DNA of 64,000 bases from Chimonanthus salicifolius (GCA_013350335.1 CM023539.1:68387631-68451630); one strand, 5' to 3'. Positions 35,354-47,836 are shown, counted from the stretch's first letter. Translations and numbers: made by a program. The notes: a model not told the origin generated them from the sequence alone.

Positions 35354-36696
35354 CTAGGAGATAAGCCCAGAGCAATTAGAGATGTGTAAACGAGAGAAGA
35401 AGAGAGGGAGGCCCAGGTAGGAGATAGGGAGCCTGGCCTCAATCATACCCAAGTGAGAAAGGATCTCGTCCCGAGAGGTGGAAGAGCCAGAGAAGATAAC
35501 TTGACATTTAGAGGCATTTATAGACAGCCCAGAGAATTGCTGAAAGTCATCAAGGAGATTTTTTACAGCAGTAGCAGACCTCAAATCCGCTGAACAAAAG
35601 AGCATCAAATCATCCACAAAAAGCAAGTGCGAAATAGTAGTATTGACAACAGAGAAGGGACATTGAATATCACCATTGCGGACAGATCTGACAAGGGCAC
35701 AAGAGAGACTTTCCATAATAATGGTGAAAAGGAAAGGGGAGAGGGGATCACCTTGACGAAGACCTCTAGAGCTGCCAAAAAATCCACGAGGGGTACCATT
35801 GAGTATGACTGAAAAAGATGGAGAGGTGACATATTCTTTGACCCAGCTGATCCATTTTCGGTTAAAATTCATCTGCTCAAGAATGTGTAAGAGACAATCC
35901 CACTTGACAGTGTCGAAAGCTTTGCGGAGATTAATCTTAATACACATGCGAGCGGGCCTCTTGGCAAGTGGATGCCATGAATCAGATCATGGCAAAAAAG
36001 AATGCTAGAGGTGATATCCCTACCAGGCACAAACGCCGATTGGAAAGGGCTAATCAGCTTGGGCATGACGTGCTTCAGACGATTGACAAGGATGCGGGAA
36101 ATAGATTTGTAGATTTTGTTTGAAAGAGCAATGGGCCTAAAGAGGTCAGGACTGTCAGCATTAGTAGTTTTGGGGATAAGGGCAATGAAGGAGGCCTTTG
36201 TTTGTTTAAGGAGCTTTGAGGAGGTGAAGAAATCCATGATAATAGAAGAAACATCCTTGCCAATGATATCCCAGCACGATTTGTAGAACATTCCATTAAA
36301 ACCATCCGGCCCCGGGGATTTTCTAGTGTTTGCATTTTTTACAACAAGCTCGATTTCATGCAGCTCCACAGGCATAGAGAGGCTTTCCGACTCAATCGGA
36401 TCCAAAGATTGCTCGATGCAAAAGCGATTGAAACAACTAAAATCGACGAGCTGGGTGCAGGAGGGGCCACCTGACTGATGTGAAGAGTTAATAGTGTAGC
36501 CACTGAAAATGGAAATAAAGTGGTTGACGAAGATGTTGCTGATCTCCAAGATAGCATCAGTGTAAGAGCAATCACTCTTGAGGATAGTGTGTATGTTGTT
36601 GTGAAAATGGGGAGCCTTGACCGAGTTATAGAAAAAATTACTTCCAATATCCTTAAGATTGAGGCCAAGCTGTTGGAACTTGTGGCTCAATTCCAC
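35354..36696 (-). pseudogene. LINE ORF2, reverse transcriptase domain
   Basis: Two overlapping frames (36696-35869 and 35947-35354) joined by a frameshift near 35900. They carry KSPGPDGFNGMFYK, LFRPIALSN, KLISPFQSAFVPGRDI, then KAFDTVKWD, GLRQGDPLSPFLF and the catalytic FVDDLMLF (YADD position). The order matches plant L1 reverse transcriptases. Confidence 0.9.
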
Positions 36697-37106
36697 TGAA
36701 ATTAGGAGTCTAGTTATATGAGACTCCTAATTACATAGGACTCCTAATTAAATGGGATTCCTAATTACATTAGGAAACTGCTAAACATAGGACACTGCAA
36801 TACTGCTATATATTAAGGATGTGGGTTTCATGGAAACCCTGTCGTTCGGCCGAGTGCCTTCCGAGGCCAGAAGGGGCCTCTTGCAGCAAAGGTGTAGTGA
36901 GGGAGATAGAGAGAGAGGGAAGATACCAAAAGAGATATTGGGATCCAAATCTTGTATCTGTATTTTTTTTATCTATAATGAAATCTACACTCTCCCGTGG
37001 ACGTAGGCCAAGGTTGGGCCAAACCACATATATCCTGTGTTCTCTGTGTTTATGTGTGACTGAATCTGTATTTTCTATATGTGGGTATTGGGTCTATTCC
37101 CTAACA
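36697..37106 (+). mobile_element. Solo LTR, Copia type, inside the LINE
   Basis: About 410 bp running TGAAATTAGG...CCCTAACA. It has a TATA-like CTATATATTAAGG, then a 3' part with CCCGTGGACGTAGGCC that I recognise from Copia-type LTRs. The LINE frame is interrupted between TRLL (minus strand, about 37110) and ELSHKF (about 36694). Near the start are three tandem 17-bp repeats (36722-36772). A clean target duplication was not visible, so the ends are uncertain by a few bases. Confidence 0.72.
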
Positions 37107-37301
37107 CAAGCAGCCTAGTTTTTTGTTGCATAAGGCTCGATTCACAGTCAAGGACATATTCCAACTTAAGCTTACAGGCTTGCAAGACACAAAAGTTGCA
37201 GGGAGAGTGTTCTTCATCAAAAAAAATCTGAGCCTGATCTAAATTTTCCCTGGCAGCATGCAGTTGAGAAGAAAGTTTGGGCTTTGATCGGTGCCACTGA
37301 A

Positions 37302-38159
37302 TTAAAGCACGCTTAAGCCTAGACAGTTTGGAGACCAAGCTGAACATGGGGGTACCACTGATAGGAATGGCCCAACTATCATTAACGATTTTACGAAATT
37401 CAGGATCCTTGCACCAGCTGTTGATAAATTTGAAAGGGGGGAGCCTTTAAAAATACCATTGGAAATGCTCAAATAGATGCCTCGATGATCAGAGAGGCCA
37501 GGCCTAAAGAATTTGCAGAAAGAGCTATTAAAAGAGTTTATGAAAGCCTGGCTGACCAAAACCCGATCAATGCGAGATTCAATCCTCTTGTGACCATAAG
37601 AGCAGTTCGACCAAGAAAAAGGGGCACCAACAATGTTGAAATCCCGGAGGCCAACATTATCAATGCAGTGATTAAAGACTCTCAGAACATAAGTAGGGGG
37701 CCGAGATCTGCCAGATTTCTCATCTTCTGATCTAATGCAGTTGAAATCTTCGACAAGACAAATGGGCAGGTTAGAAGAGGCAGAGAAATCCTCAATACTT
37801 TTCCATAAACTCCTCCTGGTTAAGGGACAGTTGCTGCCATAAACACTGCAGAGAGAGAAATAGTCTTGGCCAGGATGAACATTACAGTAAACGGCTTGGC
37901 TGGAGGAAAATTCAATTGTGAGATTGATAGTATTAGGCCAAGCAATCCAAATTCTTGCAGAACTACAAGAGGAGACGTTAGAGAAGTTATGCCAACCAGA
38001 AGGAAAAATGGTGTTAGCAATTGAATACAGGTTACCAGCTTTGATACGACTCTCAAGAATGCAGATGATGTCAGGGGCGGAGGAACGGATGAAATCCCGG
38101 ACCTCAATTTGCATTCGGGAACGGTTAAGACCCCTAACATTCCATGAGCAAATGATCAT
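37302..38159 (-). pseudogene. LINE ORF2, APE-like endonuclease domain
   Basis: Starts MIICSWNVRGLNRSRM. It has the metal-binding Glu in CILESRIK, a VEDFNCI segment where GDFN is usual, the FSWSN segment, RIDRVLVS and the catalytic SDH in LSDHRGIYL. The domain makes the nick that primes target-site reverse transcription. The Gly-to-Glu change in GDFN suggests decay. Confidence 0.85.
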
Positions 38160-38384
38160 TGACAGGTTGGAGTGCCAAACGGCACATGGGGAGCTGCATC
38201 AGCAAATTTCCTACTAGAGAGCAATCTTCAATCAAATGGTCAATATCATCCAAGCAGTCTTCTCCAAGGAAGGGTACATCAGTGGAGAGAATATCATCAG
38301 CATCAGTGGGGTCTTCAAGAATTGAAGCTAGGATGTTGAATTTATTTGAAGTGGTTCGAGGCACACCATGACTAACAGCATTCT

Positions 38385-40247
38385 TCAAAGGGCCATGACT
38401 ACGCCGTTTCGCTGGTGGGGGAACATTAGATTCGCCAGTAGGAGTGTCTTTGCTTTGTCTCCAGGAGTGATAGGAGGAGGAACAGTTTTGTCTCTACTTT
38501 CAGGAACGCCTGAAGGAGAGGCAGCAACAGCAGGGAGATCCTGAGTAGGGACTGCAAGCTTTTTTGGAGCCCAGATTCTCTTCGATTTTGCATTATTCAG
38601 GGGGCAGTTCTCAGATGAATGGTTGAATGTCTTGCATGAGGCGCAGGATTTCGGCTTCCAATCATACTCCACCAGCTGATTTATGGTACCTTTTGAGGTG
38701 ATAAGGGAGAGAGATTCAGGAAGCTGCTGGTTGGAAGAGATTTCAACACAAACTCTGGCCATGGTGAGATTGGTGCCCTTCGCCGTAGCAGAATCCATAA
38801 AAAGAGGTTTACCAATTAAGTTGGCTATCCTGCTCAAGTTCTTCCGAGTTCTCATAGCCACATAGAGGTTGGGGAGCTTTACCCAGAGAGGGATAGAGTC
38901 GAGATGTTAGCGGTTGAGAGGTTCTGACAAGATCCATCGCTTAAGAAGAAGAGGACGGCTCTAGATGAAATAAGGTCCACCATCCAGGATCCTCTGACAG
39001 TCTTCTTTACAAGCAAATTTGAAGAGGAAGAAACCTTCATCAAGAGTGAAGATTTCCAAACCTACCAGAGAGTTCCATTGCTTCAAGAGGCCATTCTTCA
39101 TGTTGGGATAATAGGGCTTCTTACCCAAGAAGTACCTAACCAGACAAGAATCACTTTGGTCTTCTCCTTCCGAGATGTCTTCATCAGGGAAAACGGCAGC
39201 AAAGGGAAGAGGGGAGCTTTGTTGAACAATGTCTAAATCCAGAGAAGCCTCCTTCTGTTTGGCAAACAGGGACGTCCATTGGAAAGTAGAAGGGCCGACA
39301 CCACCGTTCGGAGGCTTGAGGACAAGGATGTCAATGAGAAATTGGGTTGGCTGTTGGATCTCCTTACGAGGAGCTTGAATTGCTGCAGGAACAGCTTTAG
39401 TGGGGCACTTATTTAATGAGGCAAGTTGACCAGTGGAGGAGTCATTAATTGTGGCAGGGGCCTTTTGTTTTGAGTTAGCAAAATCAGAGGGGTCATTACT
39501 GGACGGCTGAACATGGGTGCGAGGATTGCTAGCTGGAATGGGTAAAGGCTTCTTGGTAGCTGAGCCAGCGGTATGCAGCTCATTCGGCTCAATCAGACCT
39601 TGGGCAGGGGTGTTCAAACCCACAAAGGAGGAAATTACCTCATTGTCCCCAGCATCAGTACCGACGCCTGGATTGCTCGCAGTGGAGTAGGAGGAGGGAT
39701 GACCATTGTTAAGCTTGGATCGAGCCATCAAGATCAGATCCAGATCGGTGTCAACAGGGATGAGATTGCCGTTTGCTGAGGTCAAAGCGGAGGCAATCAG
39801 ATTAACCTTCTCATCAATGCTGGCTGCATTGAAAGAATGGAGGTCAAAAATGAATTTATTGTGTGAAGGTGATCCTCCAGAGGACTTACTGTCTCCATAA
39901 GCACCAGAGGGGTAGTGTCCTTTGTAGAGAGAGGCTCTATCAGTTCCTTGGAGAAGCAGCTTCTGCGGGACTGTCTGAGGGATGAGATTTTGCTTATTCC
40001 TACAAATGTAGTCAGCAATCAGCTCAACTTTCTCATCCTCAGATTGGCATTTGAAGAATTTTTTCTTGAAGGTGTCCACCTTTTCAGCATGCAGCTTATC
40101 TTTTGCTGCAGAAATAAGCTCATCGGAAACTCCATGAGGAATAAACACGCCACATTTCAGAGCAGTAACGAGAGCACTGATCTTGAGATTATCAGACCAA
40201 TAATCGAGAAAATAGTTTGTTCCAAGCACTTGGCTTGATAGGAACAC
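38385..40247 (-). pseudogene. LINE ORF1-like region (DUF4283 / CCHC knuckle type)
   Basis: The first frame (40247-38961, about 428 codons) has a Ser/Pro-rich low-complexity stretch and then a domain ending LFKFACKEDCQRILDGGPYFI, like the DUF4283 RNA-binding domain of plant LINE ORF1. After stops around 38900-38960, a second frame (38861-38385) carries RVCVEISSNQQLP and a zinc knuckle, CASCKTFNHSSENCP (C-X2-C-X4-H-X4-C). These look like two halves of one ORF1 broken by nonsense mutations. Confidence 0.75.
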
Positions 40248-41918
40248 AAATTCAGAAAATGGAGAAGGCCTCCTACAAAATAAAATATATTTTTTAAATA
40301 TAAAGTTAATGATGGATTAGTATGTCATTCAAATTTCAAAGGAAACATCCAAAAACAAATATATATAAAAAAAAAAACCCTAGTGTTGTGAAAATTTTAA
40401 ATTTATAATTACTCGCAAGTGCACGAACCATTAGATAGTATAGCGATTGAGTGCGAGGTTGAACCCATCGGAACTTAGGAAAATATATCCATAAAAATAC
40501 ACCACTGTATTACGTATTTTAAGAAATTTTAGGAAAATATGGAGAAAAATCATAAATATGGAATTATTTATCTAATCCATTAGTTTTAATTTTAATTTAG
40601 AAATATTCTAGACTTAAATATAGATTCTATCAATTTTAACTAATTTTAATTAAGATGGTGGAAGTAATATAAAAATATAAACAATCTCAATCTAATTTAA
40701 AATACAAAATTAAGATGCAACTAAATTATTTCCAACGTACTTCATCAATTTCAAGAGTTTTTGGATTTATAAACAAAAATAAAATTAAAGACACCTAAAC
40801 TATCTCTTTACATATTTACAGTGGAACTGGCTCAAAGAATAAAGGAGGCATTATTTTCCATATTTTAAAAATAAAACAAAAGCCTAGCCTACGGAGCTCA
40901 CGTAAATTACTAACCTTGCATTAAATTTTTTTCATCAATTAAAATTCCAAATATAAAAGCCATGAAGTCAATCATCAAGAATTACTCAAATTAAACCTTA
41001 GATTAAATAGAATTTAAACTTTCTTTCCAAACCTAAATATTTCAGTGCACTCTTGATAACAAGAGCCTTAGATCGGAGAATGAAGTCTAGTTAATCTAAA
41101 TATTTCAGTGCATCTAATTTGAAAAATCTAGAATCAAATCAAACATGTATTTTATAAAAAAAAATTAAAATCAAATCAAATCATCATAACACATGAATTA
41201 AATAATTGGAAAACCATAAACTAATATTTCAGCACACCCATATTTTATTCAAAACAAGAAATTGAAATTACAATACATGAAATTTGAAATTAAAAAAGAA
41301 AAGTACAATGGGAATTTAAATCACCAACCTCAAGAATTAAATAGAAAATTCCCCAAAGTCTTTATCTTCTTTCTCTCCAATTCCTCTTCTATGCTCAGCT
41401 TTTATTTCATTCAACCAGGTTCAATTTTGTCAATGGGAGATGGTTAATATTTATAGATGAAAGGAGGTGGAATGAATGGTTTGGATTTAAAGATTTAAAT
41501 AAAGTAAGGGACACATTGAGGACTGATATGATTTGTGCTAAATATGGAATGACTTAAAGGAGGCAAGGAGATAAAATTCGTACAACGAAAGTGGGTGTAA
41601 AATCCAATTTTTTACACATATACCATCTTGCAGATCAGTTTTGACATTGTTAACGTCCGAATCAGGAAAAGTTATAAACTACAAATTTGTATCCCTTGAA
41701 GTCTTCTTTCCAACGAAAAAAGAATCAACGTAATCGGATATCGGAGTGAAATTTATGACGAAAATACTGAAAATATGTCAAACCTTCCTTATTTTTCTCC
41801 ATTTCTTATTTTGTTTCTTTTTCCTTAATCCACTTACCAAATTCGAAAATCCTCTTATATTAGCTTGTAAATTTCGAATTTCTTCTTTGGATAATGAAAA
41901 TAGTCTTCATACATGTGG

Positions 41919-44900
41919 TGTAATACCCTGCCCCAGAATAGGCGTAGTTTGGCTTGATTAACCCTGTTTAGCCGTTTGATCTCGAGGCTTTTGGTCAAGG
42001 CTTTAAGGAAAGCCCAAGTTTGGCCCGAACCGAGCTCGTGAGCTCAGAGATCCAGCTCGTCAAGCTGGAGGGGTATTTTGGTAATTTACCGCTTTTAGAT
42101 GTAATTTTATAAATTATATTGATATGTGAATATTATTGGTGAATAATATTCTCCTTAATGAAGGATTTGCATTTCTGATTTTTAAATGAATTTATTTTCA
42201 GAAAATGGCATTTAAATCTCGCCCGTCAAAACCCCGAAAGGGAGTTTTAATTATTTTAAATAATTTCAGAAAGACGATAAATTTTGAAAAGGGTATTTGG
42301 TGTTAGACCATTTTAAAAATGATCTAGATATTTCATTTCACTTCAAAATGAGGTTTTTAAATTGTTTATTTTAACAATTGTTTATAAATTTATGATTTTT
42401 ATTTAAATAAATGGGTTTTAGTGAGAGATAATTTCTGAAATTTTTATGGTGACCAAGGTTTTCAAAACTCAACCTATCTGTAAGGTTGGATCAAGTTTTT
42501 AAGTTTTTAAATCAGTACTTCTAGTTTTAAAATCGACTTTTATCAAAACCGGGACTTATCTGCAATTTGGAAACTGTTGGAGGGTTGATTTGCAAAACCC
42601 TGAATAGGCACTGTAGCAGCATCAGCCGCATGCAGCGCATGCACTGGCCGCTCAGCCCTTTTTCCGCGGTGATGATTTCCTTCCGCCGTCCCGTCCCATC
42701 TTTCCGGCCAAGAAGCCTATAAATCCAGGCTTTCTTCAATCATCTTCACTCCCAGCATTTCTTCTCCCTCTCTGCTCTCTGTTAAACCCGTCCGAGGACC
42801 CCCCTGCCGTTGCCTGTTTTTGCAAACCGTAGCTTTGAAGGAAGATTTTCCAAAAACCCGAATTTCAGCCTAGAAATCAAAACCAAGGTATCCATTGCAT
42901 CCCTTTTTAAATTCTAACTGGTTTAGAATCAAGAAAATCAAGTTTTGACCCTGTTTTGAATGAGAAAAACCAGTTTTAAAAACTAAGGAAAACCATGGGT
43001 TTCATGTACCCGTGAGGATTTACCCTTAAGATCGGATGACCCTTTGAGCTTCTGAGCTCCAAACCAATCCCTGTGGAAAGAGGACTCCCAGAGGAGTCCA
43101 TCAGACCAGACGGATGTGAAAACCGAATCCGGAAAGCCCTCCCTTTCTGGAATCGCATTTCACTGTTCATCCGCCGTCACTGTCTGCTGTTGCAGACAGT
43201 GCAGAAGATGACTCTCGGAAGGTCCGAGAGCCGTACTTCGGAAGGTCCGACCCTTCAGACGGTCCGTGAGCCGTGACCCTCAGACGTTCCGAGTTTCACC
43301 CGAAGCCCATTTACGCCCGAGGCGAGCCAGACCTCTTTCGGACGGACCGAGCCCAGCTCGAAAGGACCGAGCCCCTCTCGGAAGGACCGACCCTCTCGGA
43401 CGTTCCGAGATCCAATCTTCGGACGTTCCGAGCATGCAGACCAACTGAGACTCACTGTTTTCGGATTTTTTCGTTTCGGATGGACTTCGAAAGGTCCGAG
43501 ACCCAGTCTTCGGACGATCCGAAGTCAGGCCCCAAGTTCCGAGGCCAGTGACTCAGTTTAGAGTGGTTCGGATGATCCGAAGCCACTGTACTTGTTCCGA
43601 GGTGATGTTCCGAGGGACACAGTTTTTAAATGATAAAATATTGTTTGATTACTGTTTAATATTGATTATTATTCAATGTGTTTAATTGTTTGTGATGATT
43701 TATACCCCCTTGTTAATTAAAAATGTACTAACCCCTTCTCTTATTATTTATAGTGTAAATACTATTGTATTCACTTTCAGGCCGACACTATAGTCGGGCA
43801 CTGAGTGACCTCGAGGCCTACTCAAAATGTCAGCTCTGATCCTATCCAGAAGACAACCGAGAAGTGACCCGAGGATCTAGACCTGACTCAATAAGTCAAC
43901 CTGGTCCATGTCCAGAAGACAATACGAGTTTTGGACTGAGCCCCTTTATATTATATTATTATCTTGTGGATGATTTAAAAAGCGCTAGAAACCAAGTAGG
44001 AGACTCATTTCCATTAACCCTAGATATTTTGTGGGAAAACGTGTGATTTCCAAATACTACGTATATGTGTATCTGTTATGTATATTGATTGTGCACTTTT
44101 GTGTTGATTGGACAGAGACCGCGTAAACCACATAGAACGGTGAGGGAACTTAACTCTGCAGATTTTGTAAACAGGTGTTATGATGAGATGAGTATTGAGC
44201 AATGAGTGGTTTTCGGTTTTGATGAACCCACTCATGTGCCTATACAATGCACTATGGTAAGAGTGCTGTGATAATTGTGATATTACGATGTTGATCGTAT
44301 GTGTATGTAAGACTGCTTCCACGTACCTGGGCTATTGAACCAATATCGGCCATATGAGAGATGGTTTATGTCTACTGGACCATGGGCGGACCATGCTGTC
44401 GTCAGTTGCTGACTTGAGGATATCAGTATCGGCTAAGTTAGAGCCAGATATGTACTTGCAAGGATGTATTTTGACCGTGTCGGGACTTAATACTAGTCTC
44501 AATGTAGTCGGCAGGCGTTACGGTGGATAATGGCAGTGGCTTAATGATGTTGTTATATTATTCGATATTATGCTTATTGTTATCAAGCATGTGATATTGA
44601 ACTGTTGCTAACCTGTCTTACATTTACTTAATGTGCATTGTTAATTATCCTTCACTGGGCTAGTTAGCTCACACCACTCACCTTTCAGGCAATGAACCCG
44701 AGGAGGAGGACCCTCTTTATCAGGCTTAGGTTGGAAAAGCTGAAGCGGTGCTTTGGGATTCCCCCGAAGGGGAATGCCCTGATCTTTTCCTGTTGGTTCT
44801 TGGAACCGTTGTCTTTTATTAAGTACCGGATGTGGTACTTAATTTATGTTAATTTGATTTACTAGGTTGTGTTGCCTTTGTAATGGTTGAGACAATGTTT

Positions 44901-45133
44901 TGGTTTATATGAATCAATGGTTGATTTTGATTATGTTATATGTTGATGTTGTTATTTATGTGGTAGGCATATGGTACATGTTTGAGTCCACATGATGGGA
45001 TCATGTGTGACCTCTGGGCTTAACTGTTGATCCGGCCCAGTAAGAATGCATGTGGTTTAGTTTACTTATCTTTCAAAAAAAAAAAAAAAAATCAGTCGCG
45101 TTCCGGGCCCACCTGTCGGGTCGGGGCGTGACA
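41919..45133 (+). mobile_element. Solo LTR, Ty3/gypsy (Del/Tekay-like), 3,215 bp
   Basis: Begins TGTAATACCC and ends GGGGCGTGACA, with a perfect 5-bp target duplication TGTGG (41914-41918 and 45134-45138). Such ends and such length fit the large LTRs of Del/Tekay chromoviruses, although the lineage is a judgement from the ends only. There is no primer site, gag or pol inside. It contains the palindrome array at 43200-43620 and an A-run near 45075. Confidence 0.82.
43200..43620. repeat. Array of CGGA-N3-TCCG palindromes in the nested LTR
   Basis: About a dozen units of the form TCGGAAGGTCCGA, TCGGACGTTCCGA, TCGGACGATCCGA or TCGGATGATCCGA recur within 420 bp, with irregular spacing and some degenerate half units. 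The local GC content is far above that of the flanks. Confidence 0.85.
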
Positions 45134-45679
45134 TGTGGATTTCTTCATGGGCTTTTCTTAATGGGCTCAACAATTGGGCTTTTCAAATTATGAAAAATCT
45201 AATAATTAATTTTACCACTTACATTCAATTTTAAAAATGACTAAATTAATCCAAACTCTCATAAATGGATTTGAATTAATTAGTTTACAAATAAAACCCC
45301 TAAAATTGTGGTAAAATAATTATTACAAATTCCAACTTTCCAAAAATATAACTTATACCCATAAGTTGCAAAATTCCCCTTTTGAATTCTCATATCTTGC
45401 ATTTCCCTATAAATCCTGCAAAACGTCCAAAATCTCATTAATTATATCCAAAAACACGCAAAACACGAGGCTAACTAGTCCAAATATAAGGGTAAAATAG
45501 TCATTTTCCTGTGCTTATCACCCAGCACGAAAGCAGTAGTCAAAGACATCCCAGAATAATTAAGGGCCACATAGCCCAAGAAACAAATGGAAGAAAAAGG
45601 CCCTCAATTCAAGCCTAACAAAACAAACAACAAAAACAATTGGAGATTACATACCTAATGTCCATATTAAAGTGAGGTC

Positions 45680-45840
45680 TTGAATTTGATTCACGTTTAA
45701 TTCCTTCGGGTCACTCTTTATGCGATAAATCCCTATCGACTAAATCAGTGTGTATAAATTAGATTGGGAGGTTTATACATATTTATGGGATTAGTCTCAC
45801 CTCCAATATAAAGTATTGATATCCATATTAAAAAAAATTA
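45680..45840 (+). mobile_element. Probable SINE remnant
   Basis: A degenerate B box-like region (GTCTTGAATTTGATTC) is followed by CACTCTTTATGCGATAAATC and GTGTGTATAAATTAG, then an A-rich end. It shares its body layout with the SINE at 60505-60704. No clear A box. Confidence 0.45.
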
Positions 45841-46842
45841 ATAAATCATTTTTAAATTTTAAAAATTTCAATAAATTTGTAACCATCCTAATAAATACAG
45901 TGCAGATGTGTCGACTTACCAAAATCACAGCATAAGGAAAGGAACGGTGCATATTATTTTGGATACTTTTATATTGGACCCACATAGGCTTTGTGAATTG
46001 GATGATTCGGTGTGTGTGAGGCACTCAGGTGTGTTAATTTAGACTTATGGCGCAATGGCACCATACAATTTGTGGTGTTATCAATTAATACATGTCAAAT
46101 AAGTAAATTCACTCCATCAAAGTTTCGGCCGACATGAAAATACGATTTTAACAACCTTATCATATTCGTATTGGCCGCATCATATCAGCAATTTTTGTTA
46201 AAAAAATAATAATAATAAGGAGAGAGAAATATATCTCGGCCGATACCATTTTTTCATTAGCTGTGCCATGGCCCATTCTGCTATTGTAGATGTGGTTTTT
46301 GTACCTCCACTGAACAAGTCCTGTAAAGAAAAAGAAGAGCCATATGAATCTTCTGTCATGTCATTGAGGATTTGAATGACAATGTCTATGTATGTTTTCA
46401 CCAATTACACGATGACAAATTGATGAAAAGACAAGTATAGTAACTTTTTTTTTTTATTGTAAAAAACAATGGGTAAATATCATTATCCTTTCTAAGAACA
46501 TGTAAAAGAGAGGGCTTTTTTTTTATGATTTGAAATTAATTATTGATATTCTCCTACCCTTTATGCTGGCCCCCCATATAGATAGAGTGGCCAACTGGTC
46601 ATGGCTCATGGTCAATGAGCCTAGGTAGTCCAAACTCCAAAGCTCTTTGGGTTGATCTGGGCCTAGGTTCTGGGTATGCAGTTGGCTCAGAAATACTCTG
46701 CATAAATATATTATAACACATTAACACCGAGTGCCCTCATATTTTGCTAAAAAACCAAGCTAGAATATTGTGTTTAGCATGATGAATTTGGGTTGCATAT
46801 AAGGCTTGAGAAGTAGAAAGAGATGTACTAGACACTTGTTGG

Positions 46843-47063
46843 TTTTTTTTTTTTTTTGAATGATTGGGTAAGATTCATTCAATAAAAAGGGGGAAAAGAA
46901 CATTTCAAAGATAATACACGGCACCCCGAGAGGGGCAAAACAAAGGGCACAGAGAAAAACCTAGCTCGAGCCAGAGAGAAAAATATAAGTATAAAATGAG
47001 GCCCCAAAGGAGCAAAACAAAGGACTATATGTCAGTGAAGATTCCCAAAGACAAAATGGGAAC
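46843..47063 (-). mobile_element. 5'-truncated LINE tail
   Basis: Begins with poly-T and matches the 3' UTR of the LINE at 33467 onward (GGGTAAGATTCATT, GTCAGTGAA...CCCA...ACA(A)AATGGGA). It is flanked by long direct copies of ATATAAGGCTTGA(A/G)AAGTA: 46796-46842, and 47064-47088 continued at 47443. Confidence 0.78.
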
Positions 47064-47088
47064 CATATAAGGCTTGAAAAGTAAAAAA

Positions 47089-47433
47089 GGACAGCAATCC
47101 TCCGACAGGAGTTTTGTGTAATCCGATACGGATTTTACTGTATTACCCATTTTGCCCTTCGAATCGGCTCGCCGGATCACTAACCCTTCCGCTGCGATGT
47201 AAATCGGTTCACTGACCGGTTCACTGAAGTTTATCTAAGTGAGACTGAATTTTCATATAGAATAGCAAATCAGATCACTGATTGGATCACTTATCGGATC
47301 AATGAAATCGAATCACTAACCGGATCACTGAATTTTTTTAAAATGATTTCGTACGGCAGTAGAAGGGTAAAATGGGCAATACCTTAAATCCCGTGTCTCG
47401 TTACACAAAATACCCTTGGGAGGATCGCTACCC
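47089..47433. mobile_element. MITE with about 33-bp terminal inverted repeats
   Basis: The left end GGACAGCAATCCTCCGACAG mirrors the right end, which in reverse complement reads GGGTAGCGATCCTCCCAAGG. About 25 of 33 positions match, and both arms end in TTTTGTGTAA. The interior repeats the motif CGGATCACTGA and variants. It has no coding capacity. It sits in A-rich DNA, so the target duplication is ambiguous. Confidence 0.78.
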
Positions 47434-47836
47434 AAAAAAAAAGTACTAGACACTTGCTGCCTTGGCCCAGACCACTTTTGTATGATATAAGAAGCCCCTT
47501 TGTCATGGATGTTAAAGACATAATATATAAAATTTACCTTGTGGAATTAAAATAATCAATTAAAAGAATTTTTGTGTAAAATATTTAAATATCTTATCTA
47601 AGAATAATGTAGACTCAATAATTAGTGATGAATTGAGAGGAGGAAATGATTTCCCCTTCCTTCTCATCTCAATAATAAATTGACAATCATTTATGAGGAG
47701 ACGAGGATCCAAATAAGATTCTATTTTAAAATTTTAATATTAAAAAACATAAGTATCATGATCTTTATAATATTCTTGCCTTTGTCTTTTCCTATTTATC
47801 AAATTACCCAAGGACAAATAAACTGAAATAGATAAG

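Larger units (their letters stand above)
33467..40285 (-). mobile_element. L1-type LINE, decayed, about 6.4 kb plus an inserted LTR
   Basis: On the minus strand the order is ORF1-like region, APE endonuclease, reverse transcriptase, zinc-knuckle C-terminal domain, 3' UTR and a poly-A tail (poly-T at about 33467-33478 on the plus strand). The 5' end is placed near 40285, where the open frame stops, so it may be 5'-truncated. A Copia-type solo LTR interrupts the region between endonuclease and reverse transcriptase. Target duplications were not found. Confidence 0.88.
40384..45520 (-). mobile_element. Solo Athila-like LTR, split by a nested solo LTR
   Basis: The sequence from TGTTGTGAAAATTTTAAATT (40384) to GTGCTTATCA (45520) follows the LTR at 6423-8189, with many substitutions. 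No internal retrotransposon genes are present. Flanks are CCTAG and CCCAG, a target duplication with one mismatch. Without the 3,215-bp insertion and its 5-bp duplication it is about 1.9 kb. It is more diverged than the pair at 6423/16815, so probably older or from a sister subfamily. Confidence 0.85.

Noticed and set aside
38134..38388. Extra minus-strand frame between LINE ORF1 and endonuclease
   Set aside because: It bridges the ORF1 tail and endonuclease start of the LINE and shows no separate domain.
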